Source: CAYQEC01 sp964569015
Lineage (GTDB): Bacteria; Actinomycetota; Acidimicrobiia; Spongiisociales; UBA5794
DNA: 8,242 bases
Direction of reading: 5' to 3'
Assembly: GCA_964569015.1 (NCBI GenBank)
Contig: CAZMSN010000069.1
Span: 1-8,242, forward strand
A program made the translations under genes and the position numbers. Numbering within the stretch: the first letter of the stretch is position 1; each line of letters starts with the position of its first letter. The notes beneath the pieces are model-generated. The model was not told the origin of the DNA. It was given only the letters and a program-made list of their open reading frames with translations, and did no database searches. This document shows positions 1-6,780 of this stretch, one piece after another.

Positions 1-1053
1 GCTGCTCTCGAAGGGGCCGGCCGGAAGGCCGGCGCCCGAGGTTCCGGTCTTGCCGCCGCCCTGGCCACACTGCACTCCGACGTCGTTGCAGATCAGAAAC
101 GCCGGAGCGACAAGCAAGGTCTCGACACCGCCATCGAGGGAACAGACCGGCAACTCAAAGCCACCGCGGCTGAACGCGATGAGGCTCAGCAACGACGGAC
201 AGCTGTACTCGACGAGTTCTCGGTTGCTGACGGAGCTGAGCTGAGGGACCTCGCGCTACGGGTGAAGCGGCGCCAAGCCCTGGCGCAGCGAATCGGCGAT
301 TGCATGGAACGGGTTGACACAGCGCTTGGCCTCGGACCGTCAGCCGAAGAGATGCGACAAGAGCTCTCCAGCGGGCGAGTAGACGAGTGGAAGGCCCAGA
401 AGCTCGACAACCAGGAACGGGTGCGCGTGCTCTCCGAGCAGAGGGATGATGCTGTGCGGACTCACCAGGATGCGGTCAAGGAGGTGGCCCGCATCGCCGA
501 GTCTTCGGACGTTGCGCAGTTCGAGACGGCTGCCGAAGGCTTACGCGAAGAGATTGCCGACGCGGCGCGGCGTTGGCAAACGCTCGCCATTGCCAGTGCC
601 CTCATCGGAGAAACCGTCACCCTGTTCGAGAAGAAGAATCAGGGGCCAGTCGTTGACCGGGCATCAGCACTCTTCAGGAAGATCAGCGCCGGTCACTACA
701 CGAGGCTTTATGCCCACGACGGCACGCTCGATGCGGAAGATGACACAGGAAAGCGCATCGGTGTTGGGGACCTGAGCACTGCGGCAGCCCAGCAGGTCTA
801 CCTGTGCCTACGCCTCGGACTGGCAGAGGAGGAGGCGAGGAAGCGCACCTCACTGCCGCTCATCATGGACGAGGTTCTCGTCAACTTCGATGCAGAACGT
901 GCCCTGGGGGTCACGGCAGCACTTCACGATGTCGCCCAGCGGCACCAGGTTCTGATGTTCACCTGTCACCGCCAGACGGTCGAGCTGCTGCAGGAGACCT
1001 GTGGTGATATCCGCGTCGTGGAACTCGATCGTTTCGTCGGGACGCCCCACTAG
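1..1053 (+). CDS. Rad50/SMC-like (YhaN-type) AAA ATPase, C-terminal 350 residues (5' end outside window)
   Basis: The frame is open from the first base, so the gene begins before the window; the stop is TAG at 1051-1053. The first ~180 residues are rich in Glu, Arg, Lys, Gln and Ala in heptad-like spacing, as expected of the returning arm of a long coiled coil. The last ~130 residues form the C-terminal half of an ABC-type ATPase head. They show KISAGHYTRL, a signature motif LSTAAAQQ (from about 772), a Walker B strand PLIMDE with the catalytic Glu (about 856-873), a D-loop-like NFD, and a switch His in FTCH (about 967-969). This pattern fits YhaN/Rad50-like DNA-repair ATPases, which bind DNA ends and often work with an SbcD/YhaO-type nuclease. 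No nuclease is visible; it could lie upstream. The Walker A half is also outside the window. Family assignment is firm, but the exact subfamily and biological role are not. Confidence 0.85.
   Translation, partial: AALEGAGRKAGARGSGLAAALATLHSDVVADQKRRSDKQGLDTAIEGTDRQLKATAAERDEAQQRRTAVLDEFSVADGAELRDLALRVKRRQALAQRIGDCMERVDTALGLGPSAEEMRQELSSGRVDEWKAQKLDNQERVRVLSEQRDDAVRTHQDAVKEVARIAESSDVAQFETAAEGLREEIADAARRWQTLAIASALIGETVTLFEKKNQGPVVDRASALFRKISAGHYTRLYAHDGTLDAEDDTGKRIGVGDLSTAAAQQVYLCLRLGLAEEEARKRTSLPLIMDEVLVNFDAERALGVTAALHDVAQRHQVLMFTCHRQTVELLQETCGDIRVVELDRFVGTPH
16..33. repeat. 7-bp perfect inverted repeat with GGAA loop inside the ATPase gene
   Basis: The arms GCCGGCC (16-22) and GGCCGGC (27-33) are perfectly complementary around GGAA, a GNRA-type loop. 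The repeat lies inside coding sequence for a Gly/Ala/Arg-rich stretch (GAGRKAGARG) at the edge of the coiled coil. It may be only a by-product of GC-rich codons, and no function is claimed. Confidence 0.3.
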
Positions 1054-1109
1054 ATACGAGGCGAAGGTGACAGGTCTAGAACGACCTTGGAGCGATGGCG
1101 GAAACAGCC

Positions 1110-1130
1110 GACGTGACGGACCGCCACGTC
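1110..1130. promoter_or_regulatory. 21-bp near-perfect palindrome, candidate operator
   Basis: The outer arms GACGTG (1110-1115) and CACGTC (1125-1130) pair perfectly. Inside them, CGG (1117-1119) pairs with CCG (1121-1123) around A1120, so only the pair 1116/1124 fails. The element lies in the 225-bp gap before the XRE-ImmA gene and has no T-run, so it reads as a protein-binding site rather than a terminator. XRE-type regulators of such loci usually bind palindromes in their own promoter, so the downstream HTH protein is the natural candidate ligand; this is inference. Confidence 0.5.
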
Positions 1131-1136
1131 ACAGCC

Positions 1137-1146
1137 GCTACGTAGC
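1137..1146. promoter_or_regulatory. 10-bp perfect palindrome, candidate second operator or -10 region
   Basis: GCTACGTAGC is self-complementary and begins 7 bp after the larger palindrome ends. The two centres are about 21.5 bp apart, close to two turns of the helix. Both palindromes carry ACGT cores. TAGCAT at 1143-1148 overlaps it and fits the loose actinobacterial -10 pattern TAnnnT, but I see no convincing -35. If it is a promoter, a protein on the palindromes would cover it. Confidence 0.35.
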
Positions 1147-1226
1147 ATCAACCACGAGCCCGCGCCCGAACTGTTCACGCCAACGATGGGACGCGACCGA
1201 CGCTCTCCGACGATGAGGGGCACATC

Positions 1227-1286
1227 ATGACCAGCACGATGCAGACGGTCCGGTCTCCACGCTGCACGATCGGCAAGAATGGGTGA
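1227..1286 (+). CDS. Possible 19-residue leader peptide upstream of the XRE-ImmA gene
   Basis: An ATG at 1227 follows AGGGG (1216-1220) by six bases, the best ribosome-binding site in this gap. It encodes MTSTMQTVRSPRCTIGKNG and stops at TGA 1284-1286. The stop overlaps the region of the ATG at 1279 and lies one base before the GTG at 1288, the two candidate starts of the protease gene. Neither of those has a clear ribosome-binding site of its own. This is what translational coupling through a short leader looks like. The peptide resembles nothing I know, and a chance ORF is possible. Confidence 0.35.
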   Translation: MTSTMQTVRSPRCTIGKNG

Positions 1287-2436
1287 CGTGGTCGTCCGTG
1301 TAGATGTCCAGAGGGAGTTGTTCGTATGGGCGCGCCAGCGCTCTGGCGTCGACTCTGATGTGCTCGCGCAGCGATTCCCGAAGCTGGAGGAATGGGAAGG
1401 CGGAGAGGTCGCCCCGACTCTCAAGCAACTCGAGAAGTTCGCCCGGACGACTCACACGCCAGTCGGGTTCTTCTTCCTACCGGAGCCGCCGATCGAGGTC
1501 GTGCCCATCCCCGACTTTCGGACAATCGCCGATCAGCCGGTCGGCCGGCCGAGTCCCGACCTCCTGGACACCGTGTACCAATGCCAGCAGCGGCAGGAGT
1601 GGTTCCGCGAGTACGCACAAGCCAACCGGCTTGATCCTGTGCCCTTCGTTGCCTCGTCCACTCTGAGGACACCCGTTGGGCAGGCGGCCACCGCAATGCG
1701 AGGGGCACTGGAGTTCCCCATCGAGCAACGAGGTGTCAGCTGGTCCGAGGCGTTCCGGCGGCTGGCGGAGGGAGCCGAGGAGGCGGGTGTGCTCGTGATG
1801 GTCAACGGCGTCGTTGGGAGCAACACGCACCGCAGGCTGAGGCCTGATGAGTTCCGGGGGTTCGCGCTCGTGGATCCGCTGGCCCCGGTGGTGTTCGTGA
1901 ACGGGGCCGACACCCGGGCAGCCCAGGTGTTCACTCTCGCTCACGAACTAGCGCACATCTGGCTTGGCCAGACCGGCCTTGACGACATCGACCTCGGTTC
2001 GCGAGCCACGAGCGACGTCGAGAAGTGGTGCAACGGGGTGGCGGCCGAGTTCCTCGTCCCACTCGAGCAGGTCCGCGTCCGCTACATGCCGGAGAACGAC
2101 CTGACGGAGGAGCTCGACCGCCTCGCTCGAGAATTCAAGGTCAGCACGTTGGTCGTTCTGCGACGAGTCCACGAGGCCGGATACCTGACCTGGGATCAGT
2201 ACCGACGGGCATACCAGGATGAGCTGACCAGGCTCTTACCCTTGCTCGAGGAGGCTGGCGGAGGCGGGGGCAACTTCTACAACACCCAACCATCCCGGGT
2301 CAGCAAGCTCTTCGCCCGCACCGTGATCGCAAGCGCTCTTGAGGGCCAGACCCTGTTCACCGAGGCGTTTCAGATGCTTGGGTTCAAGAAACAGTCCACG
2401 TTCGATGAACTCGCGCAGCGGCTCGGCGTCGCCTGA
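1279..2436 (+). CDS. XRE-type HTH / ImmA-IrrE family zinc metallo-endopeptidase
   Basis: The product is 385 residues from ATG 1279, or 382 from GTG 1288. The GTG version, beginning MVVRVDV, resembles the usual start of this family; the start is unresolved. Residues ~10-65 form a degenerate XRE-like helix-turn-helix region (KLEEWEGGEVAPTLKQLEKFA, residues 35-55), followed by the typical FFFLPEPP linker. The peptidase core has HELAH at 222-226 (HExxH zinc site), and the later AAEFLVP carries a likely third ligand, Glu257. The C-terminus after a Gly-rich linker (NFYNTQPSRVSKLFARTV) is also characteristic. ImmA cleaves the repressor ImmR in Bacillus ICEBs1, and IrrE/PprI cleaves DdrO in Deinococcus. 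Here one chain carries both the DNA-binding and the protease parts, so it may act as the antitoxin or regulator of the overlapping DUF4411 gene. The catalytic residues look intact. Confidence 0.92.
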   Translation: MGDVVVRVDVQRELFVWARQRSGVDSDVLAQRFPKLEEWEGGEVAPTLKQLEKFARTTHTPVGFFFLPEPPIEVVPIPDFRTIADQPVGRPSPDLLDTVYQCQQRQEWFREYAQANRLDPVPFVASSTLRTPVGQAATAMRGALEFPIEQRGVSWSEAFRRLAEGAEEAGVLVMVNGVVGSNTHRRLRPDEFRGFALVDPLAPVVFVNGADTRAAQVFTLAHELAHIWLGQTGLDDIDLGSRATSDVEKWCNGVAAEFLVPLEQVRVRYMPENDLTEELDRLAREFKVSTLVVLRRVHEAGYLTWDQYRRAYQDELTRLLPLLEEAGGGGGNFYNTQPSRVSKLFARTVIASALEGQTLFTEAFQMLGFKKQSTFDELAQRLGVA

Positions 2437-2921
2437 TGACCTACCTGCTCGACGCCGACGTCTTCATCCAGGCGAAGAACCTCCACTACGGATTCGACTT
2501 CTGCCCTGCCTTCTGGGACTGGCTCGATCGAGCCAACCTCGACGGCCGGGTCTTCAGCATCGAGCGGGTCGGCACCGAGATCCGGGCCGGCGGTGACGAG
2601 CTGGCCGAGTGGGCAGCAGCCCGTGCGCCAATGTTCCTGGCACCCGACCAGTCCGCCCTCCTAAGCCTGCAGGCCGTGAGTGAATGGGCGGTCGCGGCCG
2701 ACTACGAACCAGCTGCAGTCAGCACCTTCATGCAGGTGGCCGACTACTACCTCATCGCCCAGGCGCACGCCGGCGGGCACGTCGTAGTCACCCATGAGAA
2801 GGTCGCAACAACACCGAAGAAGATCAAGATCCCCAACGCCTGCATCGCGCTGCGGGTCAAGTGCATGACGCCCTACGAGATGCTGCGGGTCGAACGTGCC
2901 CGCTTCGTGCTGCCAGCCTGA
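2436..2921 (+). CDS. DUF4411 family protein, PIN-like, probable toxin partner
   Basis: The product is 161 residues. Its ATG shares one base with the TGA of the preceding protease gene (TGATG), and no strong ribosome-binding site precedes it, so translation is probably coupled. The fold signature is PIN-like: an N-terminal strand ending in acidic residues (YLLDADVF, Asp6 and Asp8), Glu43 in a central helix, Asp103 in QVADYYLIAQA, and a strand VVVTHE ending at Glu121. Together these could form the Mg2+ site of a PIN ribonuclease. The length suits DUF4411. From memory, DUF4411 genes often sit beside XRE-ImmA genes, as here, so a toxin-antitoxin-like role is plausible. No activity is proven, and which protein neutralises which is unknown. 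Confidence 0.82.
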   Translation: MTYLLDADVFIQAKNLHYGFDFCPAFWDWLDRANLDGRVFSIERVGTEIRAGGDELAEWAAARAPMFLAPDQSALLSLQAVSEWAVAADYEPAAVSTFMQVADYYLIAQAHAGGHVVVTHEKVATTPKKIKIPNACIALRVKCMTPYEMLRVERARFVLPA

Positions 2922-2942
2922 CACCCTCCAAAGTCGGGGCTC

Positions 2943-3566
2943 TCAACGGTTCCCACTCCGGGCGTGGCGGTGGGCCGTGACGATGCCCGCCTCCCATCCC
3001 GGTGCCCGCCCGCCGGCCGGCGGCTGGAATGTGTCAGCCGGGAGCCCGCCAGTGGTGAGCAGCCACGAGATCACCGAATTCGAGTTCCACATCTCGCCCG
3101 TTCCCAGCTCGTCCCGTCCCCAGATCAGTGCCGGCACCGAGGCCACCAGGTCGAGCAGCCGCCGCGCCAGGCGCACGTCTCCGCTCAGGGACTGCGGACT
3201 CGCCACCGCCTCGGCGGCGTCGGGAATGATCCCGTCCCGCTAGCAGCGCACCTCGTATCGAAACAGCCGAAACCGGGCGATCCGGCGGCTCCCAACCGGG
3301 CCTTCCACGACCACCCCACGCGACCCGACGTCGGCATCGGGGCTGGGCCAGGCGCTCTCGATAGTGAACCTCCCCTCAGGTACGCGAACCTCGAGGGCAG
3401 TGTGGTAGAGGTCGAACGGCCGCCTCCGTTGACGACGTGCCTGGATGGCCTCGTAGATTCGCCCGTTCATCCGAACCAGGCCGGAACCCCCCGCGCCGAG
3501 GGGAATCCAGTACAGGTCGACGCTGGTCTCAGACGGCTCACCAGCAGCAGGTTGCTCGGCATCCAC
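2943..3566 (-). pseudogene. Conserved actinobacterial hypothetical protein split by an in-frame amber codon
   Basis: Translation from GTG 3566 gives 108 residues (DLYWIPLGAGG, EALQ-like helix region, HTALEVRVPEGRFTIE, VVVEGPVGSRR, RLFRYEVRC), then TAG at 3242-3240. The same frame continues for 98 more residues to TGA at 2945-2943, with well-preserved family sequence (RDGIIPDA, WGRDELGTGEMWNSNSVISW, PPAGGRAPGWEAG). I know this as one protein of roughly 200 residues in actinobacteria, in which this junction reads RYE-[IV]-R-x-W-RDG; here TAG stands where Trp (TGG) is expected. So the gene looks like a single-base nonsense mutant, a readthrough case, or a sequence error. The function of the family is unknown. 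A TAG lies in frame just before GTG 3566, which limits the start. The gene is the last of the minus-strand series and ends 21 bp from the convergent DUF4411 gene. Confidence 0.85.
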
Positions 3567-3598
3567 GCAGCGAGCCTACGGCGAGCCTTCGTACATCG

Positions 3599-3964
3599 TC
3601 AGGCGCCACCGTGCGACGAGTCGGTGCGCGAAGACGTACGACGGACGACGAGCACTCTCATGAACGCCCGCGTTCCGCAGGAAGGGCAATGCACTCGCTT
3701 TGCGGCGCCACGAGAAGTGAACCAGCTCATCGCCATCGCATCTTCAACAGCGGACACGGTGAACTCCGCCCCACATTCCGCACAGCGGTACCCGAACGAG
3801 CGGGCGTGCCACCACACCAGCAGTGGAAGGCCGACGACCACGATCGCCACGGCGACCCACCAGGGGAGCCACACCGCGGCGATGATGATCGCCGCGAGCA
3901 GCGACGCGACCCACAAAGCGGTGACCCACCAATCGGACGCCCTCGGTTCGTCGAGGATCAACAT
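3599..3964 (-). CDS. Small membrane protein with two helices and a C-terminal zinc ribbon
   Basis: The product is 121 residues from ATG 3964. Two hydrophobic segments (about residues 12-32 and 34-53, rich in Val, Ile, Ala and Trp) form a helical hairpin. A soluble part follows with two Cys pairs: CAEC at 61-64 and CPSC at 93-96. This spacing is that of a four-Cys zinc ribbon. An Arg- and Ser-rich tail ends the protein. An upstream in-frame ATG at 4003 would add 13 residues (MGYALGADVTRSS). I prefer 3964 because it is preceded by GAGAAG and overlaps the stop of the gene before it by seven bases, as in coupled operons. The function is unknown; the ribbon probably faces the cytoplasm, which is inference. 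Confidence 0.7.
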   Translation of the reverse strand: MLILDEPRASDWWVTALWVASLLAAIIIAAVWLPWWVAVAIVVVGLPLLVWWHARSFGYRCAECGAEFTVSAVEDAMAMSWFTSRGAAKRVHCPSCGTRAFMRVLVVRRTSSRTDSSHGGA

Positions 3965-4341
3965 GCTGCTTCTCGTAACGTCGGCTCCGAGAGCGTAACC
4001 CATGAAGGGCCGTCCCGGTGAAATGTCCGCACCGCCTCGGCAACGAGGCGTGCCCACAGCCGTCGCTGAACCCGCGTCTTGGGGTCTCGACGCCAAGAAG
4101 CCTGGGCACGCGGCCCAGGCCCCTCGTTCGTCGCGGGGGCGGGAAGCGAGGCGGCGGTGGGGGTCGCCCTTCCGTTGGGGCTTTCGGCTCCACCCAACAT
4201 GGCACCCAACGCCCCGGCCTGCCTCCTGCCGAGCTCGGTCAGGGCGACATCGGTGCGGCCGGTGTGTTTCCCCGTGATGCTCCACTCGGTTTGACCGTGG
4301 CGGACCAGCACGACTTCGTGTCGGACGGGCGTCGGGCTCAT
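3958..4341 (-). pseudogene. Histidine phosphatase (SHB17-like branch) reduced to its N-terminus
   Basis: The ATG at 4341-4339 overlaps the zwf stop by four bases (ATGA). Residues 1-51 are clear histidine phosphatase sequence: VVLVRHGQTEW with the RHG motif that carries the phosphorylated His, then the substrate-loop region GKHTGRTDVALTELGRRQA. This version resembles the yeast sedoheptulose-bisphosphatase SHB17 group. After about 4189 the similarity stops. The second half of the family (the SPLxRAxxTA segment, the catalytic Glu region and the second His) is absent in all three minus-strand frames down to 3964. The reading frame still runs to 127 residues and ends in a seven-base overlap with the next gene. 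Complete members have roughly 190-270 residues. It is probably inactive, although the RHG half could still be made. Confidence 0.75.
4100..4120 (-). terminator. Candidate hairpin terminator inside the phosphatase remnant
   Basis: A perfect 8-bp stem, GCCTGGGC (4100-4107) with GCCCAGGC (4113-4120), encloses a 5-base loop. Read on the minus strand it is followed by TTCTTGG, a weak pyrimidine-rich tail. It lies in the part of the phosphatase ORF with no family similarity, so it may end or attenuate the gnd-zwf transcript. The short T-tract makes this tentative. Confidence 0.35.
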
Positions 4342-5711
4342 TGCGTGGCCCAGGTCCAGTCGGCGCCGAGCAGGGCATCAGCTTCAGCCGGGCCCGAGCT
4401 TCCTCGCCGATAAGGGATGGCGGGCCGGCGGTCGGTGAGCACACGATCGACGATCCGCCACGCTTCCATGACCCCGTCCTGGCGGGCGAACAGGCCAGAG
4501 TCGCCGCGCAACGCGTCGCCGATGAGCCGGTCGTAGGCCTCACGCCCGCGGACCCGGTCGTGCTGCAGGTGCAGTTCGATCGGGCCGCTCACCATGGCCG
4601 GTCCGGGGATCTTGGCCTGCATCGACAGGCTGATCTCCTCGTCGGGTTTGGTGCGAAAGGTCAACCGATTGGGGCCGGGCCTGCATTTGGCGTCGGCGAA
4701 CAATGGGCGCGGAGGCCGGTCGAACTCGACCACCGCTTCGGTCACGGTCGATGCCAGCCCTTTGCCCGCCCGGATGATCCACGGCACGCCCGCCCACCGC
4801 CACGAATCCACCTCGAGGCGGACCGCGGCGAAGGTCTCGGTGTCCGATTCTGCCCCCACGCCGGGCTCCTCTCGGTACCCCTCGTATTGTCCGCGGACCA
4901 CGTCGTCGTGGGTGAGGGCCTTGACGGCCCGCAGCACCTTCACACGCTCGTCCCGCAGCGCATCGGAATGCTCCGACACCGGGGGCTCCATGGCGAGCAG
5001 TGCCAGCACCTGCAACAGGTGGTTCTGGACAACGTCGCGCAGCGTCCCCACGGTGTCGTAGAACGAGCCGCGGCCTTCGACGCCAAAATCCTCGGCCATG
5101 GTGATCTGGATTCCGTGTACGTAGTGGCGGTTCCACACCGGCTCCAGCACGGTGTTGGAGAACCGGAAGATCATCAGGTTCTGCACGGCGTCCTTGCCGA
5201 GGAAGTGGTCGATGCGATACACCCGGTCCTCGGGGAAGGCGCGATGGACGATCTCGTTCAGCGCCGCCGCCGACTCGGTGTCGCGCCCGAAGGGCTTCTC
5301 GAGCACGACTCGGCCCTGCCGGTTGAGGCCGACCGACGCCAATCCATCGACCACGTCGTCGAACAGGTCGGGGGGAATGGCCAGGTACGACACGGCGCAC
5401 TCGGCTCCGGCGACACGTTTGGCGATGGCGTGGTAGGTGGCGGCGTCGCGGTAGTCGCCGGCGACGAAGCAGAGGTTGGCGGCCAGCCGGGCGAAGACCT
5501 CATCGTCGATTGTTGCGCCGCCTGCCTCGAGCGCCTCGCGGGCCCGGAGCCGGAGCGTGTCATCGTCCCAGTCGCTGGAGGCCACCCCGATCACGGGCAT
5601 GTCGAGGTCTCCTTGCGCGGTCAGGTCGTAGAGCGCGGCGAACAGCTTCTTGCGGGCGAGGTCGCCGCTGATCCCGAACAGGACCAGGGCGTCGGCGTCG
5701 GTCTCGGTCAT
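4338..5711 (-). CDS. zwf: Glucose-6-phosphate 1-dehydrogenase
   Basis: The product is 457 residues and catalyses glucose-6-phosphate to 6-phosphoglucono-lactone with reduction of NAD(P), the entry step of the oxidative pentose phosphate pathway in the cytosol. The Rossmann motif is LFGISGDLARKK (residues 11-22). EKPFGRD is at 138-144, and the substrate site RIDHFLGK is at 166-173. QNH ends at the general-base His231, and WRWAGVPWIIRAGKGL is near 304-319. The ATG at 5711 overlaps the gnd TGA (ATGA) and is preceded by AGGGAG (5717-5722), which rules out longer in-frame starts further upstream. The length is slightly below the usual ~490-510 residues but the core motifs are complete. Its own stop overlaps the ATG of the phosphatase remnant. 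Coupling with gnd puts both pathway enzymes on one transcript; coenzyme preference cannot be judged by eye. Confidence 0.96.
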   Translation of the reverse strand: MTETDADALVLFGISGDLARKKLFAALYDLTAQGDLDMPVIGVASSDWDDDTLRLRAREALEAGGATIDDEVFARLAANLCFVAGDYRDAATYHAIAKRVAGAECAVSYLAIPPDLFDDVVDGLASVGLNRQGRVVLEKPFGRDTESAAALNEIVHRAFPEDRVYRIDHFLGKDAVQNLMIFRFSNTVLEPVWNRHYVHGIQITMAEDFGVEGRGSFYDTVGTLRDVVQNHLLQVLALLAMEPPVSEHSDALRDERVKVLRAVKALTHDDVVRGQYEGYREEPGVGAESDTETFAAVRLEVDSWRWAGVPWIIRAGKGLASTVTEAVVEFDRPPRPLFADAKCRPGPNRLTFRTKPDEEISLSMQAKIPGPAMVSGPIELHLQHDRVRGREAYDRLIGDALRGDSGLFARQDGVMEAWRIVDRVLTDRRPAIPYRRGSSGPAEADALLGADWTWATQ

Positions 5712-6772
5712 TCCGGCTCCCTCTTCTCGTGGTGTCCACCGAACTGGCGACGCATCGCCGACAGCAGGTGGTTGGCGAAGTCGTCGCGTCCGCGGCTGTC
5801 GAACCTCCCGTACAGCGCCGCCGATAGCACCGGCGCTGGGACCCCTTCCTCCACTGCGCTCAGCACCGTCCAGCGTCCCTCCCCGGAGTCCGACACCCGG
5901 CCGGTGAACCCTTCCAGGGTCGGGTTCTCGACCAAGGCGGCGGCGGTGAGATCGAGCAGCCACGAGGCGATGACGCTGCCGCGGCGCCACACCTCGGCGA
6001 CGGCGGGGATGTCGATGTCGTAGCGGTAGCGCTCGGGTTGGCGGAGTGGAGCGGTCTCGGCGTCGAACGCCCGGTCGGTCAGGCCGATTCCGGCGTGGTT
6101 GAGGATGTTGAGCCCCTCGGCGTAAGAGGCCATGACGCCGTATTCGATCCCGTTGTGGATCATCTTGACGAAGTGCCCGGCGCCGCTCGGGCCACAGTGC
6201 AGGTAACCGTGCTCGGCGGGTGACGGCTCGTCATCGCGACCGGGGGTGCGGGCGGCGGTGTCGACCCCGGGGGCGAGGGTGCGGAAGATCGGATCCAGGT
6301 GGGTCACGGCGTCGGTGTCGCCGCCGATCATCAGACAGAAGCCGCGTTCGAGCCCGAACACGCCGCCGCTGGTGCCGACGTCGAGCAGCTGGATCCCGCG
6401 TTCGGCGAGGGATGCGGATCGTTCGAGGTCGTCCTGGTAGAACGAGTTGCCGCCGTCGATGATGATGTCACCGGCGTCGAGGTGCGCCGCAACGTCCTCG
6501 ATGACCCGGCCGGTGATCCCCGCCGGGACCATCACCCACACCGCTCGCGGTGCGGTGAGTCGTGCCGCCAGGTCTTCGACGCCGGCGGCGCCTTCAGCGC
6601 CCTCTGCGACCAGTTCGGCGACGGCTTGGGCATTGAGGTCATAGACGACGGGGTGGTGGCCGTCGCGCAGGAGGCGCCGCACGAGATTGGTGCCCATCCG
6701 GCCGAGGCCGATCATGCCGAGCTCCATGGGGATGGTCGGGACGAGGCGCGGCTCGGCGAGTTCGGTGGTCAT
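5708..6772 (-). CDS. gnd: 6-phosphogluconate dehydrogenase (decarboxylating), short NAD-type
   Basis: The product is 354 residues and converts 6-phosphogluconate to ribulose-5-phosphate and CO2. The Rossmann motif GLGRMG is at residues 22-27. The second strand ends in VVYDLN, and Asp45 there is typical of NAD-preferring enzymes, where NADP forms have Asn-Arg-Thr. GTSGG is at 133-137. The active-site helix GPSGAGHFVKMIHNGIEYG (194-212) carries Lys203 and Glu210, with the same spacing as the sheep catalytic pair Lys183/Glu190. At about 350 residues this is the short form, lacking the long C-terminal domain extension of the ~470-residue enzymes. The ATG at 6772 has AGGAG at 6777-6781, which supports this start over the in-frame Met16 (MELGMIG). 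The stop overlaps the zwf start by four bases. Confidence 0.95.
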   Translation of the reverse strand: MTTELAEPRLVPTIPMELGMIGLGRMGTNLVRRLLRDGHHPVVYDLNAQAVAELVAEGAEGAAGVEDLAARLTAPRAVWVMVPAGITGRVIEDVAAHLDAGDIIIDGGNSFYQDDLERSASLAERGIQLLDVGTSGGVFGLERGFCLMIGGDTDAVTHLDPIFRTLAPGVDTAARTPGRDDEPSPAEHGYLHCGPSGAGHFVKMIHNGIEYGVMASYAEGLNILNHAGIGLTDRAFDAETAPLRQPERYRYDIDIPAVAEVWRRGSVIASWLLDLTAAALVENPTLEGFTGRVSDSGEGRWTVLSAVEEGVPAPVLSAALYGRFDSRGRDDFANHLLSAMRRQFGGHHEKREPE

Positions 6773-6780
6773 AGCTCTCC

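Noticed and set aside
1050..1424. A 124-codon minus-strand frame over the gap before the protease gene
   Set aside because: Half of it is antisense to the HTH region of the protease, it has no clear ribosome-binding site, and the sequence is Arg/Ser-rich without any motif.
2922..2942. Bidirectional terminator between the convergent genes
   Set aside because: The 21-bp gap has only a weak CCC/GGG pairing and no T-run on either strand, so no terminator can be claimed.
2964..3998. A 344-codon + strand open frame
   Set aside because: It lies opposite the amber-split gene, the zinc-ribbon gene and the phosphatase remnant; its Pro/Arg/Ser-rich translation has no family features.
3599..4543. A 314-residue reading of the zinc-ribbon gene with a long N-terminal extension
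   Set aside because: The extension runs through zwf and the phosphatase ORF in another frame and is Arg/Pro/Gly-rich low-complexity sequence; the membrane protein starts sensibly at 3964 (or 4003).
4341..6023. A 560-codon open frame on the + strand opposite zwf and part of gnd
   Set aside because: It mirrors zwf codons in GC-rich DNA, has repetitive Gly/Val/His-rich sequence and no recognisable domain, while the minus strand encodes two complete enzymes with catalytic motifs.
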